Below are positions 1 through 6,054 of a DNA stretch of 14,449 bases, one piece after another. Source of the stretch: CAYMKL01 sp964390805 (GTDB lineage: Bacteria; Chloroflexota; Anaerolineae; VGOG01); contig CAYMKL010000158.1 in the NCBI GenBank assembly GCA_964390805.1, forward strand, positions 1 through 14,449. Reading direction: 5' to 3'. The notes under the pieces are model-generated. The model saw nothing but the letters and a program-made list of their open reading frames with translations. It was not told where the DNA came from and made no database searches. The number at the start of each line of letters is the position of its first letter. The stretch's first letter is position 1. A program made the position numbers and the translations under genes.

Positions 1-60
1 ATTATCATTTGAGGGAATTATACCATCCCGGTAACATTTTACATGAATGAATGCGGGGGG

Positions 61-89
61 TTGCCATTTCGTCGTTTTTGTGGTATAAT
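61..89 (+). promoter_or_regulatory. Strong sigma70-type promoter for the three-gene operon
   Basis: The -35 box is TTGCCA (61-66) and the -10 box is a perfect TATAAT (84-89), with a 17-base spacer. The spacer ends in TGTGG, which supplies an extended -10 TGn motif. Transcription should start near 96, leaving about 170 nt of leader before the ATG at 270. The same TGTGG before the -10 box recurs at two minus-strand promoters in this window. It is the only well-formed promoter I see ahead of genes A, B and C. Confidence 0.75.
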
Positions 90-269
90 TGATAAGGAAG
101 CTATCGCCCAAGAACCCCGCCCAAGACTTGCCTTGGCAAGCGTAGCCAGAACTCCATTCCACAAGACTCCTCAGCAAGCAATACCGATAGGTCCCGTGCG
201 GCGGATGGTGCAGTCTAAGTCGAAGCGATTGATCATTACGTCCTTGCAGACGCCAGGTCTGTCGCTCTG
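90..269 (+). other. Leader region upstream of gene A
   Basis: No convincing complete gene lies here. There is a small hairpin, CTTGCC-TT-GGCAAG, at about 128-141. An open frame runs from before the promoter to a TGA at 268-270 that overlaps the ATG at 270. Its only ATG downstream of the predicted transcript start is at 208, which would give 20 residues. A different frame (236-325) also reads as plausible protein. The real coding start of gene A may therefore lie in this stretch, with frame breaks. Confidence 0.35.
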
Positions 270-1244
270 ATGGTCCCAGCGCAGAGTTATTCTCGGCCAT
301 TCACGATTGGATCCACCTCCACGAACTCTAGTGACATAGTCAGATTGGCAATGAGAGGGGGACTCTTGCCTCGCATTATGACTCTGATTCACCTTGCTCG
401 GTGGTGCCTCGCCATGGGGGGGGCTGCGGACGGACGGGCGTTCCTTTCCAACTTTCTGTTTGACTGCTCATACTCGCGTCTTCCGAGGTCCGTAACTCAG
501 AGATTCTTGAATGCGGTGGCAACCTTCTGGAAGCAGGGTGGTCAAGTCGTTTCTCCCCAGAGCGCTGTCGCGAGGGTCACCGATTCTGCCCCCAGGTCCT
601 ATTATTGCATGGGGCCACAGGTTCCCACGGCCCCGCGCGAGTGTTCTCGGGTCATGGATGCCCGAAGTTTCTTCACTCACAATGTCGATCTTACAAAGGC
701 GCGCTTCTTCCTAACAGGTCATGACACTAGGCAGATGATTCGCATGGTCGAGGTTCTTGGATTGCGTGGCATTGCTAAGAACTTCATGAGAACCGATCGT
801 CCGTTTGCATGGGTGACACGGACAGAGGCGATTAGCGAGTTAAGGCGCTCGACCAAGCCAGAAAGCCTTGCGAACAGGGTTCGGGATCTTATGGGACTTG
901 ATCGCTTATGGCAAGACCGCCACCTCGTAGAAATCATCTATCCCTCGAGACTCATGACCTCGACCCCGCTTACTGTGCCAACATCTCTTGATGCAGGGAC
1001 ATCCCTGGTGTACAGGTGTGATGAATGCCTTGATGGATGGGGAAGAACGGTGAACCTGCCGACGCTGGACCGGGGCTTGCCGGAGGCAGTTCACCCATCA
1101 GTGGGATTCACCGACCGTTTCCGCATCAAATACATTGGGCGTATTCGTCCACCTCGCCCGTCGTACGATTGGGGAGCTTTCGTGCGAACAATGCCCATGC
1201 CCTGGACAGCCATTAGTTTTCTGGAGCTAATCAAGTATGTCTGA
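270..1244 (+). CDS. Operon gene A: unrecognised protein with a CxxC motif
   Basis: I do not recognise this 324-residue protein. The start is uncertain. The ATG at 270 has no clear ribosome-binding site, and neither does the in-frame ATG at 654 (residue 129). The second half, from about residue 130, looks more protein-like than the Ser/Arg/Cys-rich first 128 residues. Visible landmarks are THNVDLTKARFFLTGH (136-151), a single CDEC (C250, C253) followed by a DGWGRTVNLP stretch (255-264), and a basic, Pro-rich KYIGRIRPPRP (287-297). One CxxC cannot complete a zinc site without other ligands. No signal peptide or clear membrane helix is visible. The last eight bases overlap the start of gene B, which suggests translational coupling. 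The stop at 1242-1244 is well defined. I give no function. Confidence 0.5.
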   Translation: MVPAQSYSRPFTIGSTSTNSSDIVRLAMRGGLLPRIMTLIHLARWCLAMGGAADGRAFLSNFLFDCSYSRLPRSVTQRFLNAVATFWKQGGQVVSPQSAVARVTDSAPRSYYCMGPQVPTAPRECSRVMDARSFFTHNVDLTKARFFLTGHDTRQMIRMVEVLGLRGIAKNFMRTDRPFAWVTRTEAISELRRSTKPESLANRVRDLMGLDRLWQDRHLVEIIYPSRLMTSTPLTVPTSLDAGTSLVYRCDECLDGWGRTVNLPTLDRGLPEAVHPSVGFTDRFRIKYIGRIRPPRPSYDWGAFVRTMPMPWTAISFLELIKYV

Positions 1245-2199
1245 AGACAGGCATTTCATTGAGGAAGTATTCAAGAGCTTCGTGGAAACCAGCGCCGAAG
1301 AAGACCTATCTGCTTGGCTACGTCGCGGACTCGCGATGGGAGACTTCACACCGATACCTCTTTCTCAGGAACCCATAGAAGAGGCCCAGATACAGGATCT
1401 ATGCGAAACACTCTCGTATGATCTGCGAGAGAAGTTCAAGGCAGCTACATGTTTGGCACTCTCTGCATGGAGCCCACGTGCAGATGGACTGATCTTGCTC
1501 CGGAGGTTGGTCGTAGTTGCAGCATATGTTCGCGAGTCGGAGGTAGTCGACCACATCCGAAAGATCATTGTGGATGGCTGGCTTGAGTCTTTCGGGGAAG
1601 AGCGCAAGTTCGAGACCCTTCAAATCCTTATTGCCGTATCCGGGGGATTTGCCCCTCTTGGAAAGGTTCAGGTCCTGTTTGAACGTTTGTTCATGTCTCC
1701 CAGGTTGGACCATAGGTTCGCCGCCCAGCTGTTTCTGGGGTTGTGTGTGTGCGATGCAGAACGCTATGTAGAGTATGTTCCTCGGCTGTTGCAAGTAATA
1801 CGCGATGCGAGAGAATACTTTCGGTTGGACTATCTACTCGCCGAGATGGTGCGCGTGGTCGGGCTACCTACAATTGCAAGGAGATTCCAGGATATCGATT
1901 CCCGGTATCGCGAGGATTTCCGACGACTGCTGTGTGAATACGAATGGTCTCCTGCCACGATTCGTGTTCATCCAGAGCGGGGTGTTTGCATAGCTCCACA
2001 CCCAGACTTTGAGGCTCTGGGGCCTGAATACCGCTTCGATTCTTCAATGTACCCACTGTTTTCGCACGACAGGTTTGATCTAGCTGCTAGAGACGAAGAG
2101 ACAGACGCCTTAGTCGTACGTCTGAGTGCGGACCCTCAGTCTGGAGCTTGGGTTCCGTATCTTCGCAGGAGGCTAGAAGCCGTTCGAGTAGCTATCTAG
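1237..2199 (+). CDS. Operon gene B: unrecognised alpha-helical protein
   Basis: This 320-residue protein is not a family I can name. It starts at ATG 1237, inside the end of gene A in another frame, with GGAG about 10 bases upstream, so the start is well supported. Residues from about 10 to 240 read as repeated amphipathic helices with Leu/Ala/Arg periodicity and short turns. This resembles HEAT or other alpha-solenoid scaffolds, though I see no strict repeat. The last 80 residues are richer in Pro, Asp and aromatics and may be a separate small domain. There is no signal peptide, membrane segment, Walker motif or catalytic signature. It lies between genes A and C on the same strand, so it was probably transcribed with them and may be a structural or adaptor partner. 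Confidence 0.75.
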   Translation: MSEDRHFIEEVFKSFVETSAEEDLSAWLRRGLAMGDFTPIPLSQEPIEEAQIQDLCETLSYDLREKFKAATCLALSAWSPRADGLILLRRLVVVAAYVRESEVVDHIRKIIVDGWLESFGEERKFETLQILIAVSGGFAPLGKVQVLFERLFMSPRLDHRFAAQLFLGLCVCDAERYVEYVPRLLQVIRDAREYFRLDYLLAEMVRVVGLPTIARRFQDIDSRYREDFRRLLCEYEWSPATIRVHPERGVCIAPHPDFEALGPEYRFDSSMYPLFSHDRFDLAARDEETDALVVRLSADPQSGAWVPYLRRRLEAVRVAI

Positions 2200-2295
2200 G
2201 CTTGATCCTACTCTCTACGGGGTCCCATGTCCAACTTGTGTACTTCTGTCTCAAGTCGACCAAGTAATGGCGTATGATTTGCCCCTGACTGTAAG

Positions 2296-4533
2296 ATGCC
2301 ACTACACATCTCGAAGCTACGGAAATACATTGAGCAGTGTGAACAGGTGAAGCGCGACATTGAGCATGCACTCAGTGACTTCGATTTTGCGTTTGATTCA
2401 GGTGGTTCAATTCGCTATGCTGTCGACTTTTCAGAGATCTTCCGCCACATCATTCCCCAGCCGCCTAGGGAGGACTATCTGTTGTTCCTGACGCGGTCAG
2501 TGGAGGATGCTCTCGCGGCACAGTTGCTGATTTCCAAGCGTTTGTTTGATCTGGCCGAAGACAGATTGGTGTTGCTTCCGCCGTACGCTATTGAGTTTGA
2601 TGACTTTCTTCATAGTTTTCATGAGAGAGCCTTCGGCAGCCTGCTTGGTGAGTCACTCCAGGTTTTGCAACAAGCTCAGAGCATACTGGAAGAACCGGAC
2701 TTCCTCCGCTTCTCGGCCATTGCAGACGAATTTCACGAAGTTGGTCGCCAACCTTCTGATGAAGAAATGCGTCACTTCGTTGAGTTCTTGGAGCAGAAGT
2801 GTCCTAGCCTACTTGGTGTACTACAGCCGTCATTCGCTCAGCCGCTGGATCGCGTGAGCAGGCTGTTCGCTGAGGATGTTTTTGAGGACTTGAAGTCATT
2901 TGTCAACACCACGATCGACCCTGATCCCGATGGCGCGGTCGCTACAGCGTGCTATGAGCGGCTGATTGCGGCTCGAGGAGTGAAATCGCATGCGCAGTCT
3001 CTGCTTGACTCAATCGCCATTTCCATGGTCGATAAGGCTAATCACATAGTCAATCCACAGAATACGAGACTACTGTTGTTCACGAGAAGTAAGTACATGC
3101 TCAATGCCGTTGACCAGGAGGTGATGTCTGGTACTCTGCAGGATTATGAATCCAGTTTCTTGCGCCACCCGAGAATGCTTTACATTCAATATATCATGGA
3201 TTCATTGCACACAGCCGAGATGAGACGTAAGCTCGCAGACGAGTTGCATGTAATTAATCTGTTCATCGAGTCTGCACAGGACATAGAGGAAATGCCTCGT
3301 GAGATGGTTGCAGAAGTCGAAGCACAACTCGAAGAAATCGTGAGCCACTGGCAAAGCGCTGAGGCTCTAGAAGCATTGCTCGCTGAGGCACCTAGCGCAG
3401 CACGGAGAGTAATACCGCAGTCAATGAGGTCCGTTATCCAACTCATCGATAACTCGGCCGAACTGAGACGAGTTGTAGTCAAGAGACTTGACGAGATAGC
3501 TCATCACTTGGAGAACCGACATGAGTACCTTGGTCTCTATTTCCAGAGCATGTTTCCGGAGAATCGAGATACGTTGAAGGGAAGGCTTGAGGCCGAGGTG
3601 TATGAAGACAAGTGTGTTCTTAGGACAAGCTTACAGGCGTTCCCCTACTCTTTCCAGTTGTATTCGGATGACGCAGCGGAACTCATCGGGGTCCTTAGCA
3701 GTCTGGAGGAGTTCGGTTGGGAGGACGCCTTACGTTTTTTCAGGGACAGGTTTTCTGAAGAGCCTGATTATGAACGGCTTCTTGTCATGGCTTATGTGCT
3801 TGGAACACTGAACAAGTGGTCGCTTGCGGAGCTCTACTGTGAGAGAGCCCTGGATATTGCGTCTGAAGAGTCGTCACTATCGCCCCACGAAGGCTATTTC
3901 TTTCTTGCCATATGCCAAAGGAAGTGGAGGCCTTCAGTGCCCAGGTATAAGCGAGCACTCGAGTTTTTGGACAGAGCGCTGGAAGAAAAGCGTGGTTGGA
4001 AAGCCTCTCAAACCTATGAAGACCCTCGATACCTAAAAGAGAAGGGCACGCAGATCCTCATGCTCCATGTGGAGCTGGGTGATCATATCGATGTAACTGT
4101 TCCTCCTGCGAGTGTTGGTTTGGAATTGCTTGCCAAGGCGCTTCAACTGAGTACGGATGATGTTTTGCTCAAGTTGCAGATCATAAACAACCGGTTGTTC
4201 TATCACATTGAGACAGGCATTAGGGACGATCTCGAGGCATTGGAAACGGACTTCAATCTGCTTCTACGTCTTCAGCAGGAATGCGAGGAAAGCGAATCGT
4301 ACTGGCCAGCATTCGTGCTCGATACACTTGCGTGGGCCCAACTCATCCTCTACGGGGCTGACACTGAGGAGGAGAGAGAGGTCATCATGAGACGTTTGCG
4401 CTTGGCTGAACAGAGCAAGGAAATCACGCGCAAGGAGAGGCAGAGCATAAGACGGCATTTGCACAGATTCCAAGGCTGGATCAATAATGGCTGTCCAGAT
4501 GCTGATTGGTTGGGGTGGGCGAGGTCCACATGA
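2296..4533 (+). CDS. Operon gene C: large helical protein, possible PIN-like N-terminus and C-terminal TPRs
   Basis: This 745-residue acidic protein starts at ATG 2296. An in-frame TGA at 2275-2277 rules out an upstream start, and there is no strong ribosome-binding site. Residues 1-280 are mixed: a strand-like RYAVDFSEIF (40-49) with Asp44, LPPYAIEFDDF (94-104), and a helix with Asp239 and Asp246 followed by a strand-like RLLLFTRSKYML (258-269). That order recalls a PIN-like nuclease fold, but the usual last Asp is replaced by Ser at TRS, so this is a weak inference. Residues 310-430 are helical. Residues about 470-725 contain TPR-like pairs, for example LLVMAYVLGTLNKWSLAELY (495-514). It lies 96 bases after gene B with no obvious promoter or terminator between, so it is probably the third gene of the operon. 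Confidence 0.8.
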   Translation: MPLHISKLRKYIEQCEQVKRDIEHALSDFDFAFDSGGSIRYAVDFSEIFRHIIPQPPREDYLLFLTRSVEDALAAQLLISKRLFDLAEDRLVLLPPYAIEFDDFLHSFHERAFGSLLGESLQVLQQAQSILEEPDFLRFSAIADEFHEVGRQPSDEEMRHFVEFLEQKCPSLLGVLQPSFAQPLDRVSRLFAEDVFEDLKSFVNTTIDPDPDGAVATACYERLIAARGVKSHAQSLLDSIAISMVDKANHIVNPQNTRLLLFTRSKYMLNAVDQEVMSGTLQDYESSFLRHPRMLYIQYIMDSLHTAEMRRKLADELHVINLFIESAQDIEEMPREMVAEVEAQLEEIVSHWQSAEALEALLAEAPSAARRVIPQSMRSVIQLIDNSAELRRVVVKRLDEIAHHLENRHEYLGLYFQSMFPENRDTLKGRLEAEVYEDKCVLRTSLQAFPYSFQLYSDDAAELIGVLSSLEEFGWEDALRFFRDRFSEEPDYERLLVMAYVLGTLNKWSLAELYCERALDIASEESSLSPHEGYFFLAICQRKWRPSVPRYKRALEFLDRALEEKRGWKASQTYEDPRYLKEKGTQILMLHVELGDHIDVTVPPASVGLELLAKALQLSTDDVLLKLQIINNRLFYHIETGIRDDLEALETDFNLLLRLQQECEESESYWPAFVLDTLAWAQLILYGADTEEEREVIMRRLRLAEQSKEITRKERQSIRRHLHRFQGWINNGCPDADWLGWARST

Positions 4534-4631
4534 GACGTTGTTAGAGCTTTCCCTTGTGCTCTAGCCCGATCGCCGGGCTCCTTGGCTTCGTGGCAGGCAA
4601 TCGGATTAGGCGGTCTTAAATGAATGAACGC
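4534..4631. other. Non-coding gap after gene C
   Basis: No gene is seen. Two short hairpins follow the stop of gene C: TAGAGC...GCTCTA at about 4541-4562 and AGCCCG-ATCGC-CGGGCT just after it. Neither is followed by a T-run, so an intrinsic terminator for gene C is not evident. The gap ends with ATGAATGAACGC (4620-4631), immediately before the next -35 box. An 11/12 match to this sequence lies at 43-54, upstream of the first promoter. Confidence 0.4.
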
Positions 4632-4660
4632 TTGACAAATGCTCAGCAATCTGGCATATT
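4632..4660 (+). promoter_or_regulatory. Promoter of the small RNA
   Basis: TTGACA (4632-4637) is a perfect -35 hexamer. Two -10 choices exist: CATATT (4655-4660) with a 17-base spacer and an upstream TGG extended element, or TATTAT (4657-4662) with a 19-base spacer. Either puts the start near 4667-4669. Nothing downstream on this strand codes for a recognisable protein before the terminator at 4737-4770, so this promoter appears dedicated to a short transcript. Confidence 0.65.
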
Positions 4661-4666
4661 ATCGTC

Positions 4667-4770
4667 AAATTAAAGCCCGCGAATGTGTGCTGATGAGGTG
4701 GTCTCATCAGGGGACCGCCATCCGCAGTTAGAGCCCCAGGGAGTGTGTTAGGCACTCCCTGAAGTTTTTT
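4667..4770 (+). ncRNA. Unclassified small RNA of about 100 nt
   Basis: A self-contained transcription unit is bounded by a consensus promoter and a strong intrinsic terminator, between two convergent protein genes. The body has a perfect 8-base stem CTGATGAG (4690-4697)/CTCATCAG (4703-4710) with a 5-base loop. A competing stem, GGTGGTC (4697-4703)/GACCGCC (4713-4719), has one G-U pair. They share bases and cannot form together, as in RNA switches. I compared it by memory with SRP RNA, tRNA, hammerhead (CTGATGAG is present but the GAAA core is not) and fluoride or c-di-GMP riboswitches, and none fits. With no gene immediately downstream it is more likely a trans-acting or standalone RNA than a leader. 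The exact 5' end is inferred. Confidence 0.6.
4737..4770 (+). terminator. Intrinsic terminator of the small RNA
   Basis: A perfect 9-base stem, CAGGGAGTG (4737-4745)/CACTCCCTG (4753-4761), closes a 7-base loop and is followed by AAG and six T residues (4765-4770). On the opposite strand the stem is not followed by a T-run, so it should act mainly on rightward transcription. Confidence 0.85.
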
Positions 4771-4848
4771 GGGAGAAAGAAGAATGGCCGATTTGCGCTC
4801 GCGAATCTTCATTCATTCCAAAGGGGTGCACCTCTGAATGTGGCTCCC

Positions 4849-5916
4849 CTACCGCAAGTACGTGAACAGCTCAGCCATCGCCGCAAACAAGCCCTGGTGA
4901 GCGTCGAACCTGCTGGCCGGAGCAGAGAAGTCCAGGTGATAGCGGCTGACCCGGCCGACGAAGATGGTTTCCACGTGGCGGGTCGTCTCGATTTCCCCCT
5001 TGACGGTCCGATCGAACAGGTACTCGACCAGCCCAGCGGTCACGCCACCGACAGTCGTCGTGCTGGCATGGACATCGCGGTAAGCTGGCTGGAGGTCCAG
5101 GCTGTGGGCCAGATCCTCGGCGTACTGCAACGGTCCCTTGCCCTCGGCCAGATCGTACACGCTCACCTGTAACGTTGGACAAGGCTGGCCCGTGGGGCAA
5201 TCGGCGGTAAACTCCACCCGGCGCTGGGCGGGGTTCCAGGCTCCAGCGTGCCAGGTGCGCGGGTAGCGCACGGCGAAGAAAGCCTCGCCCTGCACGTAGG
5301 TCTGCATCGAGGCGTCCGACCGGTCCACGCTGCCAACAACGGTGGCCTGGTTCAGGTTGGCCTCCAACCCCTGGCGGTCGAGCGTCGCCTGGGCCACCTC
5401 GGTGGCGCGGGTCTGGGCATGGACGCCCGGCACGGTGCTACCCAGGGTCAGTTCCTTCAGCCGACGGGTGGCAACGTCCAGCACCACTGTTGCCTGGCGC
5501 CGGTCGGGCGTGGTGCCAGTGGCGACGTAGAGCCCGCCGCTTTCCCGTGCCCGCCAGCTCGCCCCAGAGAATTCGTCCGGCAGGCGGAAGGGGGCCGGCG
5601 GCAGGGCCGGGTCGAGGTAGGGGGCCAGGTCGGCCGGCGGCGTCTTCAACACACGGCCGTCGGCGAAACTTGTACTGATACTTCGACTAAGCTCAGTACG
5701 AGGCTCAGTCGAAGTATCGGTGTAGGCCGCGCCGTCCAGCAGCCAGATGTGTCGGTCCTTCCGCACCGGCTCGCCGGGCACGGCCTGCAGGTGCACCTCG
5801 ATAAGATAGTCATCACCCGCCCGGGTGACTGTGTAATCGCGCTCCAGGTCACCATTGGCGTTGGTCGTCTGGAAACGGTAAGTCACCCGGTCGGCAGCAG
5901 CTGCCACTTCGTACAC
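4849..5916 (-). CDS. PsbP/Mog1-like domain protein, N-terminus disrupted
   Basis: The open frame from the GTG at 5916 gives 355 residues. Residues about 210-355 have the pattern of a PsbP/Mog1-like alpha-beta domain: AFFAVRYPRTW (212-222), a CPTLQVSVYDL strand (246-256), a helix at 263-274, TTVGGVTAGLVEY (287-299) and a closing YHLDF...F helix. Residues 1-180 are beta-rich and recall LolA/LppX-like lipoprotein folds, which is weaker. Such proteins are usually exported, but no signal peptide survives in this frame. A good ribosome site (GGAGGAGG) and an ATG overlapping the stop of the upstream membrane-protein gene lie at 6054 in the same frame, but a TGA at 5983-5985 cuts that reading. Residues about 67-80 are encoded by an inserted palindrome. 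It is probably co-transcribed with the membrane protein. Whether it is functional is open. Confidence 0.65.
   Translation of the reverse strand: MYEVAAAADRVTYRFQTTNANGDLERDYTVTRAGDDYLIEVHLQAVPGEPVRKDRHIWLLDGAAYTDTSTEPRTELSRSISTSFADGRVLKTPPADLAPYLDPALPPAPFRLPDEFSGASWRARESGGLYVATGTTPDRRQATVVLDVATRRLKELTLGSTVPGVHAQTRATEVAQATLDRQGLEANLNQATVVGSVDRSDASMQTYVQGEAFFAVRYPRTWHAGAWNPAQRRVEFTADCPTGQPCPTLQVSVYDLAEGKGPLQYAEDLAHSLDLQPAYRDVHASTTTVGGVTAGLVEYLFDRTVKGEIETTRHVETIFVGRVSRYHLDFSAPASRFDAHQGLFAAMAELFTYLR
5677..5718. repeat. REP-like palindrome inserted in frame in a gene
   Basis: Perfect 12-base arms, GATACTTCGACT (5677-5688) and AGTCGAAGTATC (5707-5718), enclose an 18-base centre holding GCTCAG twice. 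The layout TTCGAC-N3-GCTCAG...GGCTCAG...CGAA is shared with the intergenic element at 12846-12893, so this is one family. It lies inside the PsbP-like gene and is read through in frame, adding Thr/Ser/Arg-rich residues between GAAY and FADG. Confidence 0.8.
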
Positions 5917-6054
5917 ATGATGAAGTGGCTGCCTCCAGCGTCCGCTCGACCTTCTCTGCCACGCCGATTCCCAGTCCGTCCTTCAGCCGGTCTGTACCCA
6001 CGCTGAACGACGGCCAGGGTGCCAGGAACGGCCCGAAGAAGGCGAAATGTTCAT
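5917..6054 (-). pseudogene. Frame-disrupted 5' part of the PsbP-like gene
   Basis: An ATG at 6052-6054 overlaps the preceding stop (ATGA) and follows GGAGGAGG with ideal spacing, so translation should begin here. That frame gives a Trp/Arg/Ser-rich 23-residue peptide ending at TGA 5983-5985, then continues in phase into the GTG at 5916. A second frame through the same DNA reads far more like protein, including FFGPFLAPWPSFSVG and GVAEKVERTLEAA, but lacks a start. The simplest reading is two compensating indels, one just after the ATG and one near 5920-5930, from mutation or sequencing error. The intact protein would have been about 400 residues. Confidence 0.5.

Noticed and set aside
43..270. 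A 75-codon frame ending at the ATG of gene A
   Set aside because: Its start lies upstream of the promoter at 61-89, so that promoter's transcript cannot include it. Only a 3' fragment could be translated; noted instead as possible frame disruption of gene A.
4690..4719. CTGATGAG resembling the hammerhead ribozyme core
   Set aside because: The bases after the stem lack the GAAA core and there is no cleavage-site geometry; CTGATGAG is fully explained as one arm of a hairpin.
4784..4837. A 17-codon ATG frame with a GGGAGAAAG ribosome-like site just after the small-RNA terminator
   Set aside because: It lies beyond a strong terminator with no promoter of its own, is very short, and ends in a palindromic stretch; chance is likely.
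5248..6006. A 252-codon plus-strand frame over the PsbP-like gene
   Set aside because: Gly/Arg/Pro-rich shadow of the opposite strand, no ribosome site, and it spans the frame-disrupted region without domain sense.
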